Source: DATGFK01 sp040007395
GTDB taxonomy: Bacteria; Chloroflexota; Anaerolineae; Aggregatilineales; UBA2796
Direction: 5' to 3'
Length of the DNA: 8,431 nucleotides
Assembly (NCBI GenBank): GCA_040007395.1
Contig: JBDTVG010000090.1
Coordinates: 1 to 8,431 of the forward strand
Under the pieces are notes generated by a model. That model searched no databases. It had not been told where the DNA came from and saw only the letters and a list, made by a program, of their open reading frames with translations. Below are positions 1-6,431 of the stretch, in pieces. Numbering within the stretch: the stretch's first letter is position 1; every line of letters begins with the position of its first letter. A program made the position numbers and the translations under genes.

Positions 1-1
1 G

Positions 2-754
2 TTTTTTGGTATCGGTGCGATTATGGGTCCGCAAGTCGTGAACTTTGCCTTGAGCCAACAGAACTTCACATTGGCTTACACCATTACGGGCATTTTTACC
101 CTGTTGCTAATCATCCCTTTTGGGACTATCTCAATCGGAGTGCATGGCGGCGAACAGCAAACCGAGCAGCGCCGTGCTATTCCTTGGATGGCGTTGATCC
201 CATTGGCGATTTTGATGTTTACTTACGTGGGTATCGAAGTTGGCTTCGGCAACTGGATCTTTACCCAGTTAACGCTAGTGACAAAAGCGACTGCCTCCAA
301 TGGCACCATTGCGACTTCGCTATACTGGACTGGCTTAACGGTTGGACGCTTGACAGCTAGCCTAATCCTACGGCGGTTGACCGACGGTCAACTCTTGATT
401 CTATCGATTATTTTGCTAGGGATTGGCGCAACAATTATTCTACTACTGCCGACCAACGAATTTACCTCAATCGTTGGTTCGTTTATCGTAGGCTTTGGCT
501 GTGGGCCGATCTTCCCGATTGCCTTTGCGAGTTTCAATAAGATCGCGCCGGGATCGGGTGGCACGGTATCGGGCGTGATGATGGCAGTCGGTAACTTTGG
601 AGCGGTGGTGCTTCCGTGGTTACAAGGTCAAGTCGGAGCCGGGATGAATGGTGGCATTATCGTAATACTGATCTTGTCGCTGATTCTGCTGGGCGTGGCG
701 CTGCAAATCCAACGACAGATGCGGCTGACTCTCGCCTCACGCCAACCAATTTAA
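2..754 (+). CDS. Major facilitator superfamily (MFS) transporter, C-terminal part (5' end outside window)
   Basis: The reading frame is open from base 2, so the gene begins upstream and the ATG at 23 is internal. About 250 residues are visible. They form roughly seven hydrophobic segments, which fits the last central helix plus helices 7-12 of a 12-helix MFS carrier. Numbered from the ATG at 23, the segments lie near residues 17-40, 54-82, 97-116, 123-143, 147-170, 180-200 and 210-230. The GRLTASLILRRL stretch (109-120) has the Gly-Arg...Arg-Arg pattern of the MFS cytoplasmic loop between helices 8 and 9. The loop at 41-52 is polar and would be the central cytoplasmic linker. The segment FGCGPIFPIAFASFNKIAP resembles sugar-type carriers of the FucP-like group, but the substrate cannot be read from this fragment. 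A promoter in the 130-bp gap downstream separates it from the pot operon, so it is probably a different transcription unit. Confidence 0.88.
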   Translation, partial: FFGIGAIMGPQVVNFALSQQNFTLAYTITGIFTLLLIIPFGTISIGVHGGEQQTEQRRAIPWMALIPLAILMFTYVGIEVGFGNWIFTQLTLVTKATASNGTIATSLYWTGLTVGRLTASLILRRLTDGQLLILSIILLGIGATIILLLPTNEFTSIVGSFIVGFGCGPIFPIAFASFNKIAPGSGGTVSGVMMAVGNFGAVVLPWLQGQVGAGMNGGIIVILILSLILLGVALQIQRQMRLTLASRQPI

Positions 755-817
755 CGCGGCTTACGCGCTGGAATTGCCCAGATTACGGGACTGAAATTAG
801 CAAAAAGCACTAAGATA

Positions 818-846
818 TACACATCCGATCTGGCTATCTGTATAAT
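818..846 (+). promoter_or_regulatory. Predicted sigma-70-type promoter of the pot operon
   Basis: A perfect TATAAT -10 box is at 841-846. A 4-of-6 match to the -35 box (TACACA, 818-823) lies 17 bp upstream, which is the ideal spacing. Transcription would begin near 852-854 and give a leader of about 30 nt before potB. AGATAT (813-818) and ATATCT (845-850) form a 6-bp inverted repeat that brackets the promoter, and ATCTG is repeated at 828-832 and 836-840. Either could be part of an operator, but both are short enough to be chance. No terminator for the upstream MFS gene is evident in 755-815. Confidence 0.6.
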
Positions 847-883
847 ATCTCGCATTCTGAGTATTTTGAGTGGATAAACATTG

Positions 884-1783
884 ATGGCAACGATAACAAC
901 CGTCGCAGCAGTGCCGCGAGTTTCCGCCAGCGAACGCCGCAAACGGGCAACGGGTCGCCTTCTGGTGTGGCCTGCGGCGATCTGGCTACTCTTTTTCTTC
1001 GTGTTTCCGTTGATCATCGTCCTGATCTACAGCTTTTTGACCCCCGACTCGATTTTTCAAGTACGCGGCCCCCTTACCATTAACAATTATGTGCGCTTGA
1101 CCCAACCGACTTACACAGGGGTCATCTGGCGATCCTTGCAAACAGCGTTAGTGACCACCATAATTTCTGTCCTTGTCGGCTATCCGCTAGCGTGGTTTAT
1201 CTCGACTCGACCTAAGGAAACGCGCAACCTGTTCTTGTTGATGGTTGTGATCCCATTCTGGACAAACTTTCTGGTGCGTACTTATGCGTGGTTGTTTATC
1301 CTGAACGATAATGGGTTGATCAATTCAATCGTCAAGGATTATCTGCATCTTGTCGATACGCCGATCCAACTGGTCAACACGTCCTTCGCTGTGACGATTG
1401 GTCTGGTCTACGGCTACTTGCCGTTTATGGTGCTGCCGATCTACACCTCATTGGAAAAGCTAAACTTCCGCCTAATCGAAGCGGTGTACGATCTGGGTGG
1501 TAACGATTGGCAGGCTTTCTGGCGCGTTGTGCTGCCATTAACTTTACCCGGTGTGCTGGCGGGTTGTGTATTGGTTTTTATCCCCGCGTTAGGTGCGTTT
1601 GTCACGCCCGACTTGCTAGGCGGCGCAAAGGCGCTCATGATGGCAACGCAGGTCAACGATGCAGTTAGCAGCCCAACCGGGAAGCCCTTCGGCTCGGCAC
1701 TGTCGATTGTCCTGATGGCGCTCGTGTCTATCGCCCTCCTTATCTACTTCCGCTTTGCAGACCGGAGCGAAACTGCCCTATGA
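884..1783 (+). CDS. potB: Polyamine-type ABC transporter permease PotB
   Basis: This is an inner-membrane subunit of a spermidine/putrescine-type ABC importer. It pairs with PotC to form the channel. Six hydrophobic segments lie near residues 26-52, 85-108, 117-140, 167-190, 222-243 and 272-293, the usual topology for the family. The EAA loop that docks on the ATPase is clear at about 199-223, from EAVYDLGGNDW to LPLTLPG. The length of about 299 residues is typical of PotB. The frame also allows a TTG at 881 directly before the ATG at 884. The ATG is preferred, but the upstream GAGTGG (868-873) is a weak ribosome site that does not decide between them. The gene is first in the operon and its stop overlaps the potC start by 4 bp, which implies translational coupling. 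The family assignment is strong; the exact substrate is inferred from the operon. Confidence 0.93.
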   Translation: MATITTVAAVPRVSASERRKRATGRLLVWPAAIWLLFFFVFPLIIVLIYSFLTPDSIFQVRGPLTINNYVRLTQPTYTGVIWRSLQTALVTTIISVLVGYPLAWFISTRPKETRNLFLLMVVIPFWTNFLVRTYAWLFILNDNGLINSIVKDYLHLVDTPIQLVNTSFAVTIGLVYGYLPFMVLPIYTSLEKLNFRLIEAVYDLGGNDWQAFWRVVLPLTLPGVLAGCVLVFIPALGAFVTPDLLGGAKALMMATQVNDAVSSPTGKPFGSALSIVLMALVSIALLIYFRFADRSETAL

Positions 1784-2700
1784 CCGAGATGGCACTGCCT
1801 GATGATGCTCCGAAGGTTATTTCCTACGACAAGCGTAAACTCAACAATGACATGTCGATCCGGCGAGTTGGCAAAGTTGGGCTGGCGATTACCCCTTGGA
1901 TTGGCTATTTGTTTCTGTGGCTGCCCATCGCGATTCTGATCCTGTTCTCTTTCAATGTGTCGCGTACAAATGCCCAATGGCAGGGCTTTACGCTCAAATG
2001 GTACGAGGGGATTTTCGCTGGACAGTTCGGCAGCGAAGCTCGCTTTAACACGTTAAACCTTTTGGCCTCATTGCAACGTAGTATCCTTGTTGGCGTACTT
2101 TCGACGATACTTTCGACGGTGCTCGGCACATCAGTTTCTATTGGGTTGGAACGTTACAAAGTACGCTTCAACCGCGTGATCGAACTGCTGCTTTATCTGC
2201 CAGTGGTCATCCCTGAAATTACGATGGGTTTGTCTCTGCTGCTGTTTTTCTCGTTTTCATTTTCGATTATCCGGCAGATCTCAGGCGGCGCTATCTTGCC
2301 CGGTCTGAGTCTGGTCACGGTGATAATTGGTCATGTCGTCTTCTCGATGCCATTTGTCGCAATTGTGGTGCGAGCGCGGCTTGCTGGAATGCCGCGTTCC
2401 TACGAAGAAGCGGCTCGCGACCTTGGCGCGAACGAGTGGCAAACTTTCTACCGAGTCACGCTGCCACTGCTGATGCCCGGAATTGTCGCGGGAGCGCTGC
2501 TAGCCTTTACCCTCTCGCTGGACGATTACGTTGTGACCTCTTTTACCGCCGGACCGGGCAGCACCACCTTACCTTTGTTCGTCTACGGTCTCATCAAATT
2601 TCAGGTGACACCGGATATTAACGCGATTTCGACCCTGATTGTGATCGCCTCAATGGGATTGGTGTTATTCTCTGTACTCCTGCAACGTAGACGTGCCTAG
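1780..2700 (+). CDS. potC: Polyamine-type ABC transporter permease PotC
   Basis: This is the second channel subunit of the polyamine-type importer, partner of PotB. It starts in an ATGA overlap with the potB stop, with GGAG at 1764-1767 as a distant ribosome site. The protein has 306 residues, longer than E. coli PotC. The excess is a polar N-terminal tail of about 33 residues before the first helix. An internal ATG at 1852 (residue 25) would shorten it, but the overlap favours 1780. Hydrophobic segments lie near 35-60, 101-122, 132-164, 176-198, 234-255 and 282-301. The EAA loop is at 209-234 (EEAARDLGANEW ... LPLLMPG). SLDDYVVTSFTAGPG at 246-260 closely resembles the corresponding PotC segment and helps tell it from PotB. 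Binding-protein and ATPase genes follow directly. Confidence 0.93.
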   Translation: MTEMALPDDAPKVISYDKRKLNNDMSIRRVGKVGLAITPWIGYLFLWLPIAILILFSFNVSRTNAQWQGFTLKWYEGIFAGQFGSEARFNTLNLLASLQRSILVGVLSTILSTVLGTSVSIGLERYKVRFNRVIELLLYLPVVIPEITMGLSLLLFFSFSFSIIRQISGGAILPGLSLVTVIIGHVVFSMPFVAIVVRARLAGMPRSYEEAARDLGANEWQTFYRVTLPLLMPGIVAGALLAFTLSLDDYVVTSFTAGPGSTTLPLFVYGLIKFQVTPDINAISTLIVIASMGLVLFSVLLQRRRA

Positions 2701-2733
2701 CTTTCGTCTATTTGCGTATCAATGACTGTCTAT

Positions 2734-2739
2734 AAGGAG
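2734..2739 (+). promoter_or_regulatory. Shine-Dalgarno site that decides the potD start
   Basis: AAGGAG at 2734-2739 is a near-perfect ribosome site 9 nt before a GTG at 2749. An in-frame ATG at 2722 lies upstream of this site and has no comparable site of its own. Starting at GTG puts the positively charged MIKR directly before the hydrophobic export helix, as expected for a signal peptide. GTG at 2749 is therefore the better start. Confidence 0.75.
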
Positions 2740-2748
2740 ACTCCTAAA

Positions 2749-3915
2749 GTGATCAAAAGGCCGTTTCTCATCCTGAGTTTTGTGACTGCCTTGCTGCTAG
2801 TGCTGGCTGCTGGGCAGATTGCTCCCAACAAAGCAGCTTACGGTGCAACCGAAGCCGCCACCACTTCAGCCATGTCAGCCACATTTGCCGCGACTGATGC
2901 ACCTACCCCCGTCGCCACCGAAGCCGCCGTTGATGGGCAAAAGCCCGTGCTGAACGTCTACAACTGGACGACCTATATTGCCGAAGATACGGTTAGCAAT
3001 TTCGAGAAGTTGTATAACGTTAAGGTGCAGTACGACACCTACGGCAGCAACGAAGAACTGTTCGCCAAGTTGCAAGCGGGCAATCCCGGTTACGATGTCG
3101 TTGTCCCCGGCGACTTCAACGTTCAGCGTATGATCAAGGCTGGCCTGCTGGAAGATCTCGACCTCAAGAACCTGCCCAACTTCACCAAGAATGCTGGCGC
3201 ACGGTTTAAGAATCCTGACTACGATCCCGACAACAAACACTGTGTTGCCTACCAGTGGGGAACGATGGGCATTGCCTACAACATCAAGAAGGTAGGCCAC
3301 GAGATCACAGGCTGGTCTGATGTTTGGACTCCGGGTCACCCCATGTCGCTCTTCAACTCGAACCGCGAAATGATGGCGGGTCTGCTGATCGCGCTCGGCA
3401 AAGATCCCAACACCACCAATCGTGCCGATCTGGATGCGGTCAAGGATTACGTCCTGAAGCACAAGGATCTTATCACTTCTTTCCACGACGATGACGGTCA
3501 GACCAAGCTAGCGCGTGGTGAAGTCGATATTGTGTGGGAGTGGAGCGGCGATATTTTCCAAGTCATGGCAGACAATCCTGATATTCGCTACGTGATTCCC
3601 TCGGAAGGCACGATGAGCTTTACCGACAACCTGTGTATTCCTAAGGGAGCCAAGAACAAGGCACTTGCTGAGAAGTTCATCAACTACATCTATGATGCCA
3701 AAGTTGGTGCAAGTATCTCTAACTTTATTGGCTACGGGTCGCCCAATCAGGCCGCGATTGATCAGGGCTTGATCAATATTGACGCACTAACCAATCCGCT
3801 AATCTACCCGCCTGCCGAACTCGTCAAGAAACTGCACGGCATTCTGGACATCGGTGACGCGCAGACGATGTACGACGAAGTGTTTGCCGACATCAAAGCT
3901 GGCGTAGGTCAATAA
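2749..3915 (+). CDS. potD: Polyamine-type ABC transporter substrate-binding protein PotD
   Basis: This extracytoplasmic binding protein delivers the solute to PotBC. From the GTG start it has 388 residues: a signal or anchor helix at about 5-25, an Ala/Thr/Pro-rich linker at about 32-62, and then a two-lobe binding protein beginning with LNVYNWTTYI. Compared with E. coli PotD (recalled, not aligned by software), the pocket Trp and Tyr of NWTTY, the Glu of NREMM, the Trp of VWEWS, the Asp of FTDNL and the Tyr of IGYGS are kept. Other pocket positions appear changed, so the ligand could be putrescine, spermidine or a related compound. There is no lipobox cysteine. The only two cysteines (C165, C296) lie in the two segments expected to be the hinge strands. 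An alternative start at ATG 2722 adds nine residues. A hairpin follows the stop. Confidence 0.92.
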   Translation: MIKRPFLILSFVTALLLVLAAGQIAPNKAAYGATEAATTSAMSATFAATDAPTPVATEAAVDGQKPVLNVYNWTTYIAEDTVSNFEKLYNVKVQYDTYGSNEELFAKLQAGNPGYDVVVPGDFNVQRMIKAGLLEDLDLKNLPNFTKNAGARFKNPDYDPDNKHCVAYQWGTMGIAYNIKKVGHEITGWSDVWTPGHPMSLFNSNREMMAGLLIALGKDPNTTNRADLDAVKDYVLKHKDLITSFHDDDGQTKLARGEVDIVWEWSGDIFQVMADNPDIRYVIPSEGTMSFTDNLCIPKGAKNKALAEKFINYIYDAKVGASISNFIGYGSPNQAAIDQGLINIDALTNPLIYPPAELVKKLHGILDIGDAQTMYDEVFADIKAGVGQ

Positions 3916-3937
3916 CATCAGGCATTACTAAGCATTT

Positions 3938-3966
3938 GAGGGCGCAGGATTTCAATCTGCGCCCTC
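3938..3966 (+). terminator. Strong hairpin between potD and potA (partial terminator or mRNA stabiliser)
   Basis: GAGGGCGCAG (3938-3947) and CTGCGCCCTC (3957-3966) form a perfect 10-bp G+C-rich stem around a 9-nt loop, 22 bp after the potD stop. It is followed by TTATTA rather than a solid run of T, so termination would be incomplete. potA begins only 18 bp later and no promoter is obvious between them. This suggests read-through at reduced level, or protection of the upstream potD message from 3' exonucleases. Either would yield more binding protein than ATPase. Confidence 0.7.
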
Positions 3967-3984
3967 TTATTACGAGAGCCAACT

Positions 3985-5094
3985 ATGACAACTCCCGCAG
4001 TCCTTCTAAAGAACATTAATAAGCAGTTTCCGGCTCGGTCTGGCGAAACGCCGACAATGGCTGTCGAAAATATCAATCTTCAGATCGAAGATGGCGAATT
4101 CTTTTCGATGCTGGGGCCGTCCGGCTGTGGCAAGACCACGACCCTGCGGATGATAGCTGGCTTCGAGGAGCCGACCAGCGGTCAGATCTTTATCGAGGGT
4201 CAGGACGTAACTGACATTCCGCCGTTTCACCGTCCGGTCAATACAGTATTTCAGGACTACGCACTGTTCCCCCATATGACGGTTGCCCAGAATGTCGCCT
4301 TCGGTCTGGAAATGCAGCGCGTGTCACGCACAAGTATTGATAACCGTGTACGCGACATCCTCGAATTGGTGCAGTTGCCGGGCATGGATCGTCGCTACCC
4401 GAAGCAGCTTTCCGGTGGACAGCAGCAGCGGGTTGCGTTGGCGCGGGCGTTGGTCAAAGAGCCGCGAGTACTGCTTTTGGACGAACCGTTGGGAGCGCTC
4501 GACCTTAAGCTGCGTAAGCAGATGCAGCTCGAACTAAAACACATGCAGCGCAGTCTGGGGATAACGTTTATCTATGTCACCCACGATCAGGAAGAAGCCC
4601 TAACGATGAGTGACCGGATCGCCGTGATGAGCCGGGGACATATCTTACAACTTGGCCCTGCCGCCGAGATCTATGACCGTCCAGCGAATCGCTTTGTTGC
4701 AGACTTCATCGGTGAAACAAACTTTTTAGAAGGCTGTATCACTCAGGCCGATGGTCAGCAGGCGACAGTCCTGATCGACAATCGCTGGCCTTTGCAGGGT
4801 CACTTGCAAAGCACAGAAGTTAGCGCCGACGATAAGGTTACGATAGCGATGCGCCCGGAAAAGATCGAACTGCGCGGCATTAATGACGGCAGTGGAATCA
4901 ACTCTATACCCGGCAATATCGAAGAACAAATCTATATCGGCACGGATACCCGTTATGTTGTCCGCCTCACCGATGGCCCCGCTGTGGTGGTACGACTGCA
5001 AAACGATGACGGTCACGATCAGAGCCTGTATCCGGTGGGCAGTGAAGTCAAGATGTACTGTTCGCCACAAAACACACTGATCCTGACGCAGTAA
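3985..5094 (+). CDS. potA: Polyamine-type ABC transporter ATP-binding protein PotA
   Basis: This cytoplasmic ATPase drives import through PotBC. All nucleotide-binding motifs are intact: Walker A GPSGCGKT (44-51), Q-loop Gln90 in FQDYALFPHMT, signature LSGGQQQ (142-148), Walker B VLLLDE (162-167), D-loop after GALD, and switch His200 in VTHDQEEA. Residues from about 240 to the end form the C-terminal TOBE-type regulatory region; FVADFIGETNFLEG and MRPEKI are typical of PotA/CysA-like ATPases. The length of 369 residues is normal. A weak GAGAG ribosome site lies at 3974-3978. It is the last gene of the operon, whereas E. coli has potA first, and a hairpin separates it from potD. The ATPase class is certain; polyamine specificity comes from the neighbours. 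Confidence 0.95.
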   Translation: MTTPAVLLKNINKQFPARSGETPTMAVENINLQIEDGEFFSMLGPSGCGKTTTLRMIAGFEEPTSGQIFIEGQDVTDIPPFHRPVNTVFQDYALFPHMTVAQNVAFGLEMQRVSRTSIDNRVRDILELVQLPGMDRRYPKQLSGGQQQRVALARALVKEPRVLLLDEPLGALDLKLRKQMQLELKHMQRSLGITFIYVTHDQEEALTMSDRIAVMSRGHILQLGPAAEIYDRPANRFVADFIGETNFLEGCITQADGQQATVLIDNRWPLQGHLQSTEVSADDKVTIAMRPEKIELRGINDGSGINSIPGNIEEQIYIGTDTRYVVRLTDGPAVVVRLQNDDGHDQSLYPVGSEVKMYCSPQNTLILTQ

Positions 5095-5125
5095 TCGTAC
5101 TGCATCGCACAACCGAACCATCTGA

Positions 5126-5152
5126 GCGCGCATATCAAATTGATATGCGTGT
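5126..5152. terminator. Palindrome between convergent potA and nuclease-like gene (possible bidirectional terminator)
   Basis: CGCATATCAA (5129-5138) and TTGATATGCG (5140-5149) are perfect inverted copies around one central A. With two G-U pairs in RNA the stem extends to 5126-5152. It lies 31 bp after the potA stop and 21 bp after the end of the converging nuclease-like gene, the usual place for a shared terminator. The + strand continues TATCATTTCC, a poor T tract, and the - strand has none, so efficient termination is uncertain. Its core resembles that of the palindrome at 6217-6238. Confidence 0.55.
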
Positions 5153-5173
5153 ATCATTTCCATTACTGATGAA

Positions 5174-6190
5174 TTAGATTTTTGACCAAAATTCCTGATG
5201 AGAAATCTGCTCAAATTCTTGAAAAGTGACCTTAAAGGCTTTCGCTTGAGTGTAGACGAACAATCGCTCTTCTCGTTCCCGTTCCAGATAAGCTGCTACG
5301 TCTCTAAGCAGGTAATGATCACGCGGCTCAAATTGGCCTTTTACCTCGACCCAGCATTTCATTTGCGGTAGGTAAAAGTCAACCAGATAATTGCCTTCCC
5401 CCAGCCGTTCAGTTTCGTAAACCCAACGAATTTGCTTGGCCTCAAGCTGGGTCGCAAAGCGAATTTCCAATTGCGAACGAAACTGAACACCTTTAAAGAT
5501 ACCGGGGACAGCCCCAATACGTCGCCCTGCACCAGTACCAGACGGTAGCTTTGCAACTTGTTCCACTGTTCCAGATGCAATTGCATCGGCTTCACGCTCT
5601 TTTCGCTTTTGCTCTAGACGTTCGCGTTTCCGATCCTCGGATTGTCTTTTCCTATTCAGCTTTTGGACACGCTTGAACGTTGCATTATCACGCTGGTACG
5701 GAATAAATCCTATGTATTGCCAGCGCTCATGTTCGTTGGTTATTGGTTCAGAATTCAGCAAAGCTAAAAACTGTTCTGCAACAGATTGGATCAGCCCCTT
5801 ATAGCTTCTCTCCGCTTCGGTGATCCCCGTATAAGTATGGTAGATTGGCAACCATATCTTCATATCTTGCTTGACCAAAAAGTCTCTATGGATTTTGGGG
5901 GCAGAGCGACTGAATTGGATAACTAAATCGTGCCAAGTATACCAAATTGGCTTAGAATCGTCTCCTAGTACCAGTTTTACCGGATAATCCTTCAGCTCTA
6001 GTTCTTTACAAGAAACATAGAGAATTGCATGGGTAAGCTGACCGATAAGCTGGCCAATAGTTAAAATCCGGTCTCGGCAATCTGCCAATTGGAGAGCAGT
6101 ATCAGGCACTTCAAAAGGAGATTGATAACGATAATCAGCCGTCAGGGATGGCAGGTCGGGCGAATCAGTAAAAGTGAACTTAATTTTCAT
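5174..6190 (-). CDS. Orphan protein with C-terminal PD-(D/E)XK nuclease-like domain
   Basis: I do not recognise this 338-residue protein as a whole. Residues 1-170 are an unfamiliar mixed hydrophobic/aromatic region. Residues 171-202 are a highly charged, probably coiled or DNA-contacting helix rich in Lys, Arg and Glu. Residues 230-320 resemble the restriction-endonuclease fold seen in Vsr, TnsA and T7 endonuclease I relatives: FRSQLEIRFATQLEAK with Glu242, YLVDFYLP with Asp271, and WVEVKG with Glu282 and Lys284. The spacing fits an E...D...ExK active site, so DNA cleavage is plausible but inferred. There is no signal peptide. A TTG at 6205 could add five residues; the ATG at 6190 with GAGA upstream is preferred. 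Lines I counted by hand are about 42-47% G+C, against about 60% for sample lines of potA and moeA, which suggests separate ancestry. No TnsB/TnsC, methylase or helicase partner is present in the window. Confidence 0.75.
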   Translation of the reverse strand: MKIKFTFTDSPDLPSLTADYRYQSPFEVPDTALQLADCRDRILTIGQLIGQLTHAILYVSCKELELKDYPVKLVLGDDSKPIWYTWHDLVIQFSRSAPKIHRDFLVKQDMKIWLPIYHTYTGITEAERSYKGLIQSVAEQFLALLNSEPITNEHERWQYIGFIPYQRDNATFKRVQKLNRKRQSEDRKRERLEQKRKEREADAIASGTVEQVAKLPSGTGAGRRIGAVPGIFKGVQFRSQLEIRFATQLEAKQIRWVYETERLGEGNYLVDFYLPQMKCWVEVKGQFEPRDHYLLRDVAAYLEREREERLFVYTQAKAFKVTFQEFEQISHQEFWSKI

Positions 6191-6216
6191 AGTTTCTCGT
6201 CGCAAAAATTGAAGAC

Positions 6217-6238
6217 TACAAGCTCAATTGAGCTTGTA
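6217..6238. repeat. 22-bp perfect palindrome upstream of the nuclease-like gene (operator or leader hairpin)
   Basis: The half-site TACAAGCTCAA (6217-6227) is followed immediately by its exact complement TTGAGCTTGTA (6228-6238). The palindrome ends 26 bp before the ATG at 6190 of the minus-strand gene, so it lies in the leader or promoter region of that gene. As DNA it could bind a dimeric regulator. As RNA it would make a 9-bp stem with an AATT loop. On the minus strand a run of five T follows 6 nt after GTCTTC, which is too distant for a classic terminator. Confidence 0.65.
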
Positions 6239-6240
6239 AG

Positions 6241-6282
6241 CCTACCACTGATCTTAAATTTTTTCTTTTGATTCTTGGTAGG
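6241..6282. repeat. Short inverted repeat CCTACCA/TGGTAGG around an A+T-rich tract
   Basis: CCTACCA (6241-6247) and TGGTAGG (6276-6282) are exact 7-bp inverted copies separated by 28 bp that include a T-rich run (6257-6269). They begin 2 bp beyond the 22-bp palindrome, in the gap between the divergent nuclease-like gene and moeA. A second small palindrome, AATTTAAATT, is at 6293-6302. They could be control sites, but at this length chance is possible. A weak minus-strand -10 candidate (TAAGAT, complement of 6251-6256) lies within, without a good -35. Confidence 0.3.
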
Positions 6283-6323
6283 GGAATCTGGAAATTTAAA
6301 TTGGTTGCATTACGCACCCTTAA

Positions 6324-6359
6324 CCTTATACGTTGCCTTCCGCAGAGGGATAAGGAACG
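6324..6359. other. Overlapping inverted repeats upstream of the moeA promoter
   Basis: CCTTAT (6324-6329) pairs with ATAAGG (6350-6355). Alternatively CGTT-g-CCTT (6331-6339) pairs with AAGG-AACG (6352-6359), giving 8 pairs with one bulge. The two arrangements share the AAGG strand and exclude each other. They lie upstream of the predicted moeA start of transcription, so they would act as DNA sites or in a read-through transcript. I see no molybdenum-cofactor riboswitch here. Confidence 0.25.
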
Positions 6360-6371
6360 GATGAGAACCCC

Positions 6372-6400
6372 CTGTTAACGACTGGAGATTCGTCTATAAT
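6372..6400 (+). promoter_or_regulatory. Predicted promoter of moeA
   Basis: A perfect TATAAT box lies at 6395-6400. The best -35 at 17-bp spacing is CTGTTA (6372-6377), only 3 of 6 matches, so an activator may help. Transcription would start near 6407 and give a leader of about 33 nt. moeA and the VKOR gene would both be read from it. Confidence 0.5.
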
Positions 6401-6425
6401 CCTTGTAGGAATTCTATCCCTTAGC

Positions 6426-6431
6426 AAAGGA
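6426..6431 (+). promoter_or_regulatory. Shine-Dalgarno site supporting the TTG start of moeA
   Basis: AAAGGA at 6426-6431 is 8 nt before the TTG at 6440. The first in-frame ATG would be at residue 58, inside the conserved SSMDGYAVR motif, so TTG is the natural start. Confidence 0.7.

Noticed and set aside
2736..2744. GGAGACTCC inverted repeat over the potD ribosome site
   Set aside because: The arms are separated by a single base, so no RNA hairpin can form, and the symmetry mostly reflects the Shine-Dalgarno sequence itself.
2875..3486. A 203-codon open frame on the minus strand inside potD
   Set aside because: It lies fully antisense to a well-supported binding-protein gene, shows no recognisable domain or ribosome site, and such frames arise readily opposite biased codons.
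4726..5214. A 162-codon minus-strand frame across the end of potA and the following gap
   Set aside because: It overlaps the conserved PotA C-terminal domain and the end of the nuclease-like gene, and its protein resembles no family I know.
5174..6190. Tn7-like transposition module, suggested by the TnsA-like nuclease motif
   Set aside because: No TnsB, TnsC or TniQ gene and no repeated terminal binding sites are seen; the nuclease domain is C-terminal, unlike TnsA where it is N-terminal.
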